From CAYRGQ01 sp964444885 (GTDB taxonomy: Bacteria > Bacteroidota > Bacteroidia > Sphingobacteriales > Sphingobacteriaceae), in NCBI GenBank assembly GCA_964444885.1, contig CAYUIZ010000027.1:1-29520 (forward strand): a DNA stretch of 29,520 nucleotides. Reading direction: 5' to 3'. Within the stretch, counting starts at the first letter, position 1; every line of letters begins with the position of its first letter. The position numbers and the translations under genes are program-made. This document shows, in pieces, positions 1 to 7,768 of the stretch. The notes under the pieces were generated by a model. It had not been told where the DNA came from. It saw nothing but the letters and a program-made list of their open reading frames with translations, and did no database searches.

Positions 1-11
1 TGCCCATAGGC

Positions 12-19
12 CAAATATA
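12..19 (-). promoter_or_regulatory. Possible leftward Bacteroidota -7 box
   Basis: Read on the minus strand, these bases are TATATTTG, a full match to the Bacteroidota sigma-A -7 consensus TAnnTTTG. A TTG lies on the same strand at 38-36, but its 16-base spacing is shorter than the usual 19-21. The box would drive a gene leaving the window to the left. This is inference from a short motif only. Confidence 0.3.
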
Positions 20-56
20 CAAAAACCCACTAAAACAACGGATAAGACGGACTTCA

Positions 57-219
57 CGGGTGCACGACAGATTTCCGCTATTGTGGAAGAACTCCTTACA
101 AACTATGCCGTCATCTCGACGAGGAATGAGGAGAGATCTATGGTTAAGCAGGATATGTCCACAGATTTCTCCTCCTAATGTCGTCGAAGTGACGTAAGCG
201 GATCTTTGTCGTGCACCCG
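57..219. repeat. Nested palindromic repeat element (MITE- or REP-like)
   Basis: The outer arms are a perfect 12-base inverted repeat, CGGGTGCACGAC at 57-68 and its complement at 208-219. The next ten bases inward still match at about seven positions. Inside lies a second, imperfect inverted repeat: 109-139, beginning CGTCATCTCGACGAGG, against 163-194, ending GTCGAAGTGACG. It contains an 11-of-12 match around GAGGAGAGATCT. The whole could fold into one long cruciform or hairpin. No reading frame in it looks coding. The inner core resembles the CGTCATTTCGA...GAAATCT palindromes often scattered in Bacteroidota genomes (recalled, not searched). No clear target-site duplication was seen. Confidence 0.65.
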
Positions 220-406
220 ACTTCGCTGATCGCCTGTTCATTGGCGGGCCCTCGCGCCCCAACGGAGAGCGATCGTCGAACACCCGTGGCGGCACTGGAA
301 AATCCGCATCATTTTCCCATTTCCCATTCCGGCAATTACTGCTATATTTGTTGGATAACATCACAAGAAAGCACAATTTTTATCCGAAAACCTAACAAAT
401 AAACCC
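220..406. other. Intergenic leader of galM
   Basis: Together with the palindromic element, this completes the 406-base gene-free left end. A short open frame at 211-402 starts inside the repeat arm, is rich in Pro, Ser and Cys and has no recognisable domain, so I do not call it. The only supported site is the candidate promoter at 343-350. Confidence 0.5.
320..350 (+). promoter_or_regulatory. Candidate promoter for galM
   Basis: TATATTTG at 343-350 matches TAnnTTTG exactly. A one-mismatch -33 box (TTTC, 320-323) lies 19 bases upstream. Transcription would begin around 357, giving a leader of about 50 bases before the ATG at 407. Confidence 0.45.
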
Positions 407-1555
407 ATGGCCCATCAGCGAACCTCCTTGGTAATGGCGGCATTGTTCCTAGCGGGAACTTTCGCGTGCACAAACACTCCTCAGACCCAAACTGGCGACG
501 CGTCGCCACTGACCGTGTCGGCGGCTGATTTCGAAGCGGACATTGACGGCGCTTCCGTCGGGCTGTATACGCTCTCAAACGGGGATGCCGTGGCGGCGAT
601 TACCAATTATGGTGCCCGTGTGGTCGGCCTGCACGTGCCAGACAGGGACGGTAATTTAGTGGATGTCGTTTTGGGATACCAAGACCTTGCTCATTTTCAG
701 GACCCCTCCGAGGGTTTCTATGGCGCGGTGGTGGGGCGCTACGGCAACCGGATTGCGAAAGGCCAATTTACGTTGAACGGTGAGACTTTTCAGCTAGAGG
801 TAAACAACGGTCCAAACAGCCTGCACGGCGGCAATAGCGGCTTCTTTTCCAAGGTTTGGGAAGTAGTCCGCAGCACCGAAAACAGTATCGAGCTTCGCTA
901 TCTCTCCCCCGACGGTGACGCGGGATATCCGGGAGCGCTGGAAACAACGGTGACCTATACGCTGACGGCTGATCATGCGCTGGAAATCCAATACCACGCC
1001 ACAACGGACAAAACCACCATTGTCAACTTGACAAACCATGCTTATTTCAACCTCAGCGGCGAGGGTGCGGAAACCATACTCGATCACCTGCTGACCGTGC
1101 AGGCGGACGGCTACACACCGGTAGATGCGACGCTGATCCCGACAGGGGAGATCGCGCCGGTCGAAAACACGCCGTTTGATTTCCGCCAGGCTACGGCCAT
1201 CGGTGCGCGTATTGACGACGACCACGAACAAATCGAACGCGGTGGTGGCTACGACCATAATTTTGTCCTTAGCAAAGACGAGGGCCTGCAACAGGTGGCG
1301 AGCGTCGAGAGCCCTAAAACCGGAATTGTGATGGATATCCTGACCGAGGAGCCCGGCTTGCAGTTCTATAGTGGCAATTTTATGGAAAACGTGCAAGGTG
1401 CGAAAGAAGGCAAGACCTATGGGCATCGTTCGGCATTCTGCCTTGAAACCCAGCATTTTCCGGATTCGCCAAACCAGCCAAATTTCCCGTCGACGGTATT
1501 GGAACCCGGGCAAACCTATCAAACGAAAACCGTGTACCGGTTTAGCGTGCGCTAA
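407..1555 (+). CDS. galM: Aldose 1-epimerase (mutarotase), lipoprotein
   Basis: Interconverts the alpha and beta anomers of aldohexoses such as galactose. The 382-residue protein starts with a hydrophobic export signal ending in GTFAC, so it is probably a lipoprotein anchored at Cys21 and acting outside the cytoplasm, which is common for Bacteroidota GalM. The galactose-mutarotase fold follows from about residue 40, with GARVVGLHVPD, GRYGNRIAKG and SLHGG motifs. His211 in TNHAYFNLSG and Glu347 in CLETQHFPD correspond to the catalytic acid and base of the family. The length is about 35 residues longer than cytoplasmic GalM, explained by the signal and linker. A GH109-type gene follows 183 bases downstream, suggesting use on released galactose or GalNAc. 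Family call is secure; the substrate is inferred. Confidence 0.95.
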   Translation: MAHQRTSLVMAALFLAGTFACTNTPQTQTGDASPLTVSAADFEADIDGASVGLYTLSNGDAVAAITNYGARVVGLHVPDRDGNLVDVVLGYQDLAHFQDPSEGFYGAVVGRYGNRIAKGQFTLNGETFQLEVNNGPNSLHGGNSGFFSKVWEVVRSTENSIELRYLSPDGDAGYPGALETTVTYTLTADHALEIQYHATTDKTTIVNLTNHAYFNLSGEGAETILDHLLTVQADGYTPVDATLIPTGEIAPVENTPFDFRQATAIGARIDDDHEQIERGGGYDHNFVLSKDEGLQQVASVESPKTGIVMDILTEEPGLQFYSGNFMENVQGAKEGKTYGHRSAFCLETQHFPDSPNQPNFPSTVLEPGQTYQTKTVYRFSVR

Positions 1556-1613
1556 GGACAAATATCCATACCGGCGTGCGGGCCTGCTGAAAAATAGGCA
1601 ATCGGTTGCATGC

Positions 1614-1628
1614 CGCCAAAAATTGGCG
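1614..1628. other. Short perfect hairpin between galM and the GH109 gene
   Basis: CGCCAA at 1614-1619 and TTGGCG at 1623-1628 form a perfect 6-bp stem with a 3-base A loop. No T run follows, so it is not a standard terminator. It may be an RNA-processing stem or an operator in the 183-base spacer, or coincidence. Confidence 0.35.
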
Positions 1629-1738
1629 AAGTGGATTAATGTTTGTAAAATTATCCAGACTTTGTCAGGACGTATTCAAATGCCTAGCCCGTTTTTGTGC
1701 CTGGCGGGCGTACGCTAACCCAAAACAAAACATTAAAC

Positions 1739-3172
1739 ATGAAATACAATCGTCGAAATTTTCTGAAAAGCGCTTCCGTTATTTCCGGGGCGGCGGCCGT
1801 CGGGTTGCCGGCTTTGGCCAGCGCAAGGGTAAAAAACAACGAGCGGTACGAGATCGTCTCCCAAACGGTAGCCAATACCCCGCAACGGTTTAACATGTGC
1901 GGCTACGCGGCGCCTAAGATCGACAAAGTCCGGATCGGATTTATCGGCCTCGGCCAGCGCGGCCCGGGCGCCGTGCAGCGGATATCCCACATTGAGGGTG
2001 TCGAAATCAAAGCGCTATGCGATAAGGTTCCCGAGAAAGTGGCGCGTACGCAAGAACGGTTAGTAAAAGCGGGCTTGCCCAAAGCAAAAGAATATTCGGG
2101 CGATGACGGTTGGAAGGCCATGATCGACAACGAAGACCTCGACTTGGTGTATATCTGTACCCCGTGGGATTTGCATACGCCCATGTCGCTCTATGCCATG
2201 CGGGCGGGCAAACACGCAGCCTGCGAGATTCCGATCGCCCTCACGCTCGATGAGTGCTGGGAATTGGTCGAGACTTCGGAAAACACGAGAAAGCATTGCA
2301 TGATGTTGGAAAACTGCTGCTATGACTTTTTCGAAATGCTGACGCTGAATATGGTGCGCCACGGGCTGTTTGGCGAAATTCTGCATGCCGAGGGCGCCTA
2401 CATCCACGATCTGTTGGATCTGAATTTCAGAAAAGAAGGCGGCTACCAGGATATGTGGCGGTTGCAGCAAAACATTCTGCAAAACGGCAACTTGTACCCC
2501 ATGCACGGTCTGGGGCCGATCGCGCAGTGCTTAGATATCAACCGTGGCGACAAGATGAGCCACTTGGTATCGATGTCGACCGATGATTTCCACATGGGAG
2601 CACGGGCGCGCGAGCTAGCCAAGGAAGACGAGTTCTTCGAAGAATACGTAGGGCGCAACTACCGTGGCAATATGAATACCACGCTAATACGGACGGAGAA
2701 CGGCAAAACGATGATGCTGCAGCACGACGTGACGTCGCCACGGCCTTATTCGCGTATCCACTTGCTGAGCGGTACCAAAGGCTTCGCTAGCAAATATCCC
2801 GGTCCGGAGCGCGTTGCTTTTGGACACAGCTGGGTATCGAAAGAGGAGCTGGACGAACTTCGCGAAAAGTATACGCCGGAGCTTGTCACCCACGTAGGCG
2901 AGGTAGCCAAAAAAATAGGCGGACACGGCGGCATGGACTTCATGATGGACTGGCGCCTGATCGATTGCCTGCGAAATGGACTGCCGCTCGATATGGATGT
3001 GTACGATGGTGCGCTCTGGAGTGCGGTTATTCCGCTTAGCGATGTGTCTGTGCAGCGCCACTCTAAAACGGTGGATATCCCGGATTTCTCGCGTGGCGCA
3101 TGGCGCACGAATAAGCCCTTGAACCTCACCCTCGAAGGCGGCGGAACGACGGGCGTACGCCAAACGTCATAG
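1739..3172 (+). CDS. GH109-type Gfo/Idh/MocA family protein, Tat-exported
   Basis: A 477-residue NAD-dependent glycosidase/oxidoreductase-fold protein. An export signal with a twin-arginine motif (RRNFLK, residues 5-10) fits Tat export of a protein folded around NAD. The Rossmann fold begins with RIGFIGLGQRG (about 65-75). Family landmarks follow: CEIP (Glu163), ENCCYDFF (Tyr195) and NLYPMHGLGP (His256), then the INRGDKMSHLVSMS stretch typical of GH109. Known GH109 enzymes remove terminal alpha-N-acetylgalactosamine using a tightly bound NAD. The start at 1739 is chosen over 1697 because it places the signal peptide at the N terminus. Family membership is strong; the exact sugar is not proven, since many relatives are untested. 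A terminator follows the stop codon. Confidence 0.88.
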   Translation: MKYNRRNFLKSASVISGAAAVGLPALASARVKNNERYEIVSQTVANTPQRFNMCGYAAPKIDKVRIGFIGLGQRGPGAVQRISHIEGVEIKALCDKVPEKVARTQERLVKAGLPKAKEYSGDDGWKAMIDNEDLDLVYICTPWDLHTPMSLYAMRAGKHAACEIPIALTLDECWELVETSENTRKHCMMLENCCYDFFEMLTLNMVRHGLFGEILHAEGAYIHDLLDLNFRKEGGYQDMWRLQQNILQNGNLYPMHGLGPIAQCLDINRGDKMSHLVSMSTDDFHMGARARELAKEDEFFEEYVGRNYRGNMNTTLIRTENGKTMMLQHDVTSPRPYSRIHLLSGTKGFASKYPGPERVAFGHSWVSKEELDELREKYTPELVTHVGEVAKKIGGHGGMDFMMDWRLIDCLRNGLPLDMDVYDGALWSAVIPLSDVSVQRHSKTVDIPDFSRGAWRTNKPLNLTLEGGGTTGVRQTS

Positions 3173-3192
3173 CCCACAATACGGCACAAACG

Positions 3193-3232
3193 AAAATGCC
3201 CGAAACACGTTGCGATGTTTCGGGCATTTTTT
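3193..3232. terminator. Bidirectional intrinsic terminator
   Basis: A perfect 15-bp stem joins 3193-3207 and 3216-3230 (core ATGCCCGAAACA) around an 8-base loop. It is flanked by A residues on the left and T residues on the right, so it can end transcription both of the rightward GH109 gene and of the leftward nadD operon that converge here. Confidence 0.92.
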
Positions 3233-3244
3233 ATGCATTTGAGT

Positions 3245-3820
3245 TTATCGGTAAAGTCCTTTGCTGTCGATAAATTCCAAGACTGGGTCCGGCACGAAAT
3301 AGCGGATGCTCTTGCCGTCCTTCACGGCTTGGCGGATAAACGTGGCAGACAATTCCATCAGCGGCGTGTCGGTCACCGTCACCGACGGGTGGTTCTCGAG
3401 CGCATAACCTCGATGGCCGGGCCTCGGGTACACGTAAATATGGTAGTCGCGCAGGATCAGCTCATGGTTTTTCCATTTGTGAAAAGACTTCAGGTTGTCC
3501 GAGCCCATAATCAGGACAAACTCCTTATCCGGGTGCCGCTCGTGGAGGTGTACCAGCGTATCCACGGTGTATGACGGCTGCGGCAGGTTGAATTCGATGG
3601 TGCTCGACCGGATATTTTCGGCCTGCTCAATCGCTAAGTTGACCATTTCCAGACGGTCGTATACATTGCCGAGGGATTCTTTTTTCTTAAACGGATTTTG
3701 GGGCGAAACCACAAACCAAACCTCGTGCAGGTCTGTGAACGTGGCCATGTAGTTGGCGATAATCAGGTGGCCGACGTGGACGGGGTTAAATGAGCCGAAA
3801 AATAAGCCGATCCGTTGCAT
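3245..3820 (-). CDS. nadD: Nicotinate-nucleotide adenylyltransferase
   Basis: Adenylates nicotinate mononucleotide with ATP to give deamido-NAD in NAD synthesis. The 191-residue protein starts GLFFGSFNPVHVGHLIIAN, holding the nucleotidyltransferase GSFNPVHxGH signature that binds ATP. The C-terminal LSATFIRQAVKDGKSIRYFVP matches the second ATP-binding motif (ISxTxIR). Length is standard for NadD. It is the last gene of yicC-gmk-nadD and begins one base after the gmk stop, so translation is probably coupled. The terminator at 3193-3232 lies just past its stop. Confidence 0.97.
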   Translation of the reverse strand: MQRIGLFFGSFNPVHVGHLIIANYMATFTDLHEVWFVVSPQNPFKKKESLGNVYDRLEMVNLAIEQAENIRSSTIEFNLPQPSYTVDTLVHLHERHPDKEFVLIMGSDNLKSFHKWKNHELILRDYHIYVYPRPGHRGYALENHPSVTVTDTPLMELSATFIRQAVKDGKSIRYFVPDPVLEFIDSKGLYR

Positions 3821-3821
3821 G

Positions 3822-4415
3822 TTATTTTTGGTGACTGATTTGGTCTTTGTTCAGGAATTGCATGAGCAGTTCCTCCGCCTCAGCGCAGGCTTCACCCAGG
3901 TTATTGTTGTGCAGAATCAGGTCAAAGCGCTCGGCATATCCAAGCTCTTTTTCTGCTTTGGCGACACGCTCACGCAGTTTTTCTTCCGAGTCGGTGCCGC
4001 GTCCGCGCAACCGTGATATGAGCACATCCACCGATGGAGGCATGACGAATATCGCGAGCGAATTGTCCGGATATTTGCGCTTTAGGTGCAAGCCGCCTTC
4101 CACGTCGATGTCAAAAATAACGTGCTTGCCGGCTTTCCATATCCGTTCGATCTCCGACCGCAGCGTGCCGTAGTACGTGTCGGAATAAACCTCTTCGAAT
4201 TCCACAAACTCTTTTTTCGCAATGCGGTGCAGGAATTCCTCCTTCGTCATGAAGTAGTAATCCTCCCCGTCCACCTCCTCGCCCCGGGGCGCGCGCGTAC
4301 TAGCCGAGATGGAAAACGCGATATCGTCCGGGTATTTATCCAACAAATGCCTGACGATGGTTGTTTTGCCCGCTCCGGAGGGAGCGGAAAATATGATCAG
4401 TTTTCCTAGTGACAT
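3822..4415 (-). CDS. gmk: Guanylate kinase
   Basis: Phosphorylates GMP to GDP with ATP in the cytoplasm. The 197-residue protein carries the P-loop SAPSGAGKTT (about residues 10-19), the GMP-binding segment STRAPRGEEVDGEDYYF, and the lid region SRLRGRGTDSEEKLRERV. Length and motifs are complete. It lies 4 bases after yicC and 1 base before nadD on the same strand, an arrangement frequent in Bacteroidota. Confidence 0.98.
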   Translation of the reverse strand: MSLGKLIIFSAPSGAGKTTIVRHLLDKYPDDIAFSISASTRAPRGEEVDGEDYYFMTKEEFLHRIAKKEFVEFEEVYSDTYYGTLRSEIERIWKAGKHVIFDIDVEGGLHLKRKYPDNSLAIFVMPPSVDVLISRLRGRGTDSEEKLRERVAKAEKELGYAERFDLILHNNNLGEACAEAEELLMQFLNKDQISHQK

Positions 4416-4419
4416 TTTT

Positions 4420-5295
4420 TTACAGGATGTTGAGCAGTTGCTCCTTCATTTTTTCCAGTTCTTCCTTCATCCGTACCACGAGCTGCTGTATGCCAGCATG
4501 GTTGGCCTTAGAGCCCAGGGTATTGATCTCGCGGCCGATTTCTTGCGAAATAAAGCCCAGCTTCTTGCCGTTTGAGTCCACGGCATCCAATGCCTGGGCA
4601 AAGTAGTTGCAGTGGCTCCGCAGGCGCACCTTCTCCTCGGTGATGTCCAGCTTGTCGATATAGAAAATCAGTTCCTGTTCAAACCGGTTCATATCCACCT
4701 GCTCCTTGCCGACGGTTTGGTCCATGTAGTGGCTGATGCGGTCGCGGATGAGGGGAATGCGGTCGTGTTCCAGTCCTTCGACCTCTTGCAGCAACTGGAG
4801 AATCGTCTGCACCCGAGCCGCCAAGTCGCTTTTTAATACCTGCCCTTCGTCTTTGCGAAAAGCATCAAACTGTTCGAAGGCTTGGTCAAACGCACGGAAC
4901 AGTAGGTTAGCTTCGGCTTCGCTGACGGCTTCCTCGCCACGGCCGACGACATCGGGCATGCCTAGGGCCAGGGAAAACAACGACGCCTGCGTGTCGCCCA
5001 CCTGTCCCGCTAGGGTTGTCAACTGCTCGTAATACTTCTGGAAGAGTGCATGGTTGATATCCGCCGCTTCGGCGGCCGGATCGGCGTATTCGACATTGAT
5101 ACCTAGTGATACCTTGCCTCGCTCAATCCGCTTGCTGCATTCACTTCGCAGTTGCAACTCCTTGTCAGACACCGCTTTGGGTAATCTCATCCCCAGTTCT
5201 AAAAACTTAGAGTTGAGCGATTTGATTTCGACGGTGTATTTTATCTGGTCGTTTTCGGCAAAGCCTACGCCATAGCCTGTCATGGATTTTATCAT
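4420..5295 (-). CDS. yicC: YicC/YloC-family endoribonuclease
   Basis: The 291-residue protein has the family N terminus MIKSMTGYG and the C-terminal DUF1732-like end (GREINTLGSKANHAGIQQ, then a Glu/Lys-rich helix). E. coli YicC is an endoribonuclease acting on small RNA; the role here is inferred from the family. I place the start at 5295, where the conserved MIxSMTGYG begins; the frame stays open 24 codons upstream to 5367, but that part is unlike the family. First gene of yicC-gmk-nadD. A TACCTTTG promoter box sits only four bases before this start, so the message may have almost no leader. Confidence 0.92.
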   Translation of the reverse strand: MIKSMTGYGVGFAENDQIKYTVEIKSLNSKFLELGMRLPKAVSDKELQLRSECSKRIERGKVSLGINVEYADPAAEAADINHALFQKYYEQLTTLAGQVGDTQASLFSLALGMPDVVGRGEEAVSEAEANLLFRAFDQAFEQFDAFRKDEGQVLKSDLAARVQTILQLLQEVEGLEHDRIPLIRDRISHYMDQTVGKEQVDMNRFEQELIFYIDKLDITEEKVRLRSHCNYFAQALDAVDSNGKKLGFISQEIGREINTLGSKANHAGIQQLVVRMKEELEKMKEQLLNIL

Positions 5296-5298
5296 GTG

Positions 5299-5325
5299 CA
5301 AAGGTAGTTTAAACTTTGTCAAAGT
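5299..5325 (-). promoter_or_regulatory. Candidate promoter and overlapping dyads of yicC-gmk-nadD
   Basis: On the minus strand TACCTTTG (5306-5299) matches TAnnTTTG. Directly upstream lie two overlapping palindromes: AGTTTAAACT at 5306-5315 and ACTTTGTCAAAGT at 5313-5325, both perfect. The dyads sit where a repressor could block the promoter. No good -33 box is visible at the normal spacing. Confidence 0.35.
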
Positions 5326-5632
5326 GGCGAACTTTGGTGAAGATTTGAACGTTATAGCACTTGACAATAATGCAAAGTATGTCGTAATGGGGTCTATTCA
5401 CTGCTACCCACAGGATACCGCCAAAGCGGAGGCTTTTATGAATACCTTGCTGAACAGTATCACGTTCAAGTAGTGGAGGTATTTTTCCTTAGTTTCTGAT
5501 CGCGTTCAGCGCGGATGCCACGTAATGGCCTGTATTGATCGGATTGTGGTGACGTATGTGCGCTTTTGGCTTCACGGTAATATTTTAGCGGTATACCGGG
5601 CTCTGGGGCGGAAGGCCCGTTGCGGAAAATCC
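5326..5632. other. Gene-poor spacer between yicC and the DUF62 gene
   Basis: With the promoter region, this leaves about 337 bases without a supported gene. A 63-codon open frame at 5282-5473 overlaps the yicC start on the opposite strand and has no ribosome site or domain, so it is not called. A short imperfect stem (CGGGC...GCCCG, 5598-5620) lies just beyond the stop of the leftward DUF62 gene and could weakly end its transcript, but no T run follows. Confidence 0.45.
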
Positions 5633-6409
5633 CTACCCAAAATCCACCCGGATAAAATCGCCCGGGGTCAGGCCCAGCAGCTGGCTGGCATTGCCCTTAT
5701 TGATCGCGATTTCTAGGTGGTTGCTGATGCCGAACAAGCACAGCTTTTCGCCTTCCGGTACTTCGTTGTAGTGCCAGCTCATCTGGCGGATCGTTTCGTT
5801 GCGCCTGAAGGACAGGACAAAGTCACGGTTGCGCTGGATGCGGTTGAAGAGTTCCTTGCTGATGTTGCTGACTACGTTGCCAAAGGAGTCGACAAACACC
5901 ACGCTGCCGCGCAGGCTGTCGTTTTCGATCACGGGCTGGATGACCGTTCGCTGCACCGTGCTGTCTATCGGGTCGCCAATTTCGGTCAGCTTGCCCCCTT
6001 TGGCAAGGTGGCTAGCCGCTTTGGCAAAGATATCCGTGAGGGGGAAGTGCAGGTATTTTAAATCCTGAATCAGGTTTATTTCCACCGCTTCATCCGCTTT
6101 TCCATCCATAATGAGGGAGAAGATCCCGTTATCCGCACCCACAAAATAATGGTTCTTATGGCGAAGGGCAACATAGCGGGTGTGTTCGCTGTATACGGAA
6201 TCGATGCCCACCAGGTGTACGGTGTTGGGCGGGAAATGAGGAAAGGCATTTTTGATGACGAACGCGGCGTGCTGGATATCGAATGGCGGGATTTCATGGG
6301 AGATGTCGATGATGCGCACATCCGGATACAGGCTCAGCAAGCTGCCTTTAAGCGCAGCTTGGTAGAAATCCTTATAACCCAAATCTGTCGTAAGCGTAAC
6401 AATTCCCAT
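5633..6409 (-). CDS. SAM hydrolase (SAM hydroxide adenosyltransferase, DUF62 family)
   Basis: Related to the fluorinase/chlorinase fold; characterised DUF62 members hydrolyse S-adenosylmethionine to adenosine and methionine using water. The 258-residue protein begins VTLTTDLGYKDFYQAALKG and has DISHEIPPFDIQHAAF, VGIDSVYSEHTR and GADNGIF, all family hallmarks. Asp70 and Arg78 fit the Asp and Arg of the proposed Asp-Arg-His triad; the His is less certain. The C-terminal domain contains VVFVDSFGNVVSNIS. No chloride or fluoride adaptation can be judged by eye. Single gene on the left strand, divergent from phoH. Confidence 0.92.
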   Translation of the reverse strand: MGIVTLTTDLGYKDFYQAALKGSLLSLYPDVRIIDISHEIPPFDIQHAAFVIKNAFPHFPPNTVHLVGIDSVYSEHTRYVALRHKNHYFVGADNGIFSLIMDGKADEAVEINLIQDLKYLHFPLTDIFAKAASHLAKGGKLTEIGDPIDSTVQRTVIQPVIENDSLRGSVVFVDSFGNVVSNISKELFNRIQRNRDFVLSFRRNETIRQMSWHYNEVPEGEKLCLFGISNHLEIAINKGNASQLLGLTPGDFIRVDFG

Positions 6410-6725
6410 ACAAAAAACGAATATGCGGTGACGGCCGGTCCCTAAGCGGGTGTTTATACAACACCTATGCCAAGCTTGCGATACGGTATACAGGGCACAG
6501 CGGTCGAGGCCCGCTCAGCGCGGGTACTTGCAAAAATATAACATATATACTGGTTTTTATAATCCCTTTGCAAGCATTCTCCATTTTCGGGTTCATGAGC
6601 TGGAGCTTTAACGGTTTCGTCTTGCCCCGGGGGGCAGCGGCCAAATTATTAAACCGATCGCTAGGAAGAATTTGAGGTTTATCCCTATCTTTGGTTGCGG
6701 CATTGGTGCCGAGGGATGACTACGA
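6410..6725. other. Divergent intergenic region (DUF62 gene / phoH)
   Basis: A 316-base region with no supported gene. Besides the phoH promoter candidate it holds an AT-rich patch at about 6535-6570 and a CCCCGGGGGGC run near 6624-6636. No tRNA, riboswitch or terminator was recognised. Confidence 0.45.
6686..6693 (+). promoter_or_regulatory. Candidate -7 box for phoH
   Basis: TATCTTTG matches TAnnTTTG exactly. It lies 32 bases before the phoH ATG, implying a leader of about 25 bases. No clear -33 TTG is seen at 19-21 bases. Confidence 0.4.
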
Positions 6726-7736
6726 ATGGAAAACAGGTTACTGGTAAGTGGATCACAACAGTTGAACGAACTCAACATCACACTAGAAGGCGTCAATCCC
6801 GCAGTATTATGGGGTGCGCAAAACGAGCATTTTGAAGTGCTGAAGCAACATTTTCCGAAGTTGCGCATAGTAGCCCGCGGAAACGAGGTGAAGGTGTTTG
6901 GCGACGGGGAGGCTGTGGACGCTTTTAAGGGCTATTTTGACCGGATTTTGTCCCATGCAGAGAAGCACCACAACATCACCCTGCGTGATATTGAGGTGAT
7001 CTTGGCGAAGGACAGCCGGGCAGGCGCGGGAATGCGGGACGCCTCGGCCGATACGGCGGCCCAGCCGGGTGCAGCAGGGGGCGAGCCCATCGTCTTCGGC
7101 CCCAACGGCGTTGTCGTCAAAGCGCGCACACCCAATCAGCGGCGCATGGTGGAAAGCATCCTCACCAATGATATCCTCTTCGCCATCGGGCCGGCAGGCA
7201 CGGGCAAGACGTATACGGCCGTGGCGTTAGCCGTGCGGGCGCTCCGCAATAAGGAGGTGAAGCGCATTATCCTGACCCGCCCTGCGGTAGAAGCGGGCGA
7301 GAGCCTAGGCTTCCTGCCGGGCGACATGAAAGAGAAGGTCGATCCCTACCTCCGGCCACTGTATGATGCGCTAGACGACATGGTGCCGCCTGAGCGACTG
7401 AAACTCTTTCTGGAAAACCGGACGATCGAAGTAGCGCCGCTGGCTTTTATGCGGGGGCGAACGCTGGACAACTGCTTTGTGATTCTGGATGAGGCCCAAA
7501 ACGCCACGGACATGCAGTTGAAAATGTTCCTGACGCGGATGGGGCCCACGGCTAAGTTTATCGTTACCGGCGACGTCACCCAGATCGACCTGCCCAAGAA
7601 GCATCAATCGGGCCTGCAAAATGCAATCAAATTGCTGGAGAATATCGATGGTATTGACATCATCCACCTGAGTGGTGGCGACGTCGTGCGGCACAAGCTT
7701 GTCCGCCGCATACTGGAAGCCTACGGGGATATCTGA
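6726..7736 (+). CDS. PhoH-like ATPase/RNA-processing protein
   Basis: A 336-residue PhoH/YbeZ family protein. An N-terminal KH-like segment (about 15-80) is followed by the P-loop GPAGTGKT (155-162) and the Walker B sequence FVILDEAQN (251-259), with RPAVEAGESLGFLPGD and FIVTGDVTQIDLP between and after. These are all YbeZ signatures. YbeZ works with the rRNA-maturation endonuclease YbeY in E. coli, but ybeY is not adjacent here. It starts the long rightward run; the purC start codon lies 33 bases past its stop. Confidence 0.95.
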   Translation: MENRLLVSGSQQLNELNITLEGVNPAVLWGAQNEHFEVLKQHFPKLRIVARGNEVKVFGDGEAVDAFKGYFDRILSHAEKHHNITLRDIEVILAKDSRAGAGMRDASADTAAQPGAAGGEPIVFGPNGVVVKARTPNQRRMVESILTNDILFAIGPAGTGKTYTAVALAVRALRNKEVKRIILTRPAVEAGESLGFLPGDMKEKVDPYLRPLYDALDDMVPPERLKLFLENRTIEVAPLAFMRGRTLDNCFVILDEAQNATDMQLKMFLTRMGPTAKFIVTGDVTQIDLPKKHQSGLQNAIKLLENIDGIDIIHLSGGDVVRHKLVRRILEAYGDI

Positions 7737-7768
7737 TGCGTGCCTGCACGCGAGCATTGAAAATTTAC

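Noticed and set aside
211..402. 63-codon open frame before galM
   Set aside because: It begins in the repeat arm, crosses the candidate promoter and has no domain or ribosome site.
794..1561. 255-codon minus-strand frame inside galM
   Set aside because: It lies opposite a clearly recognised gene and has an Arg/Cys-rich composition typical of an antisense shadow.
5282..5473. 63-codon frame opposite the yicC start
   Set aside because: It overlaps the conserved yicC start on the other strand and lacks any domain or ribosome site.
5633..6409. A true halogenase (fluorinase/chlorinase)
   Set aside because: The sequence fits the common DUF62 SAM-hydrolase group, and no halometabolite genes are nearby.
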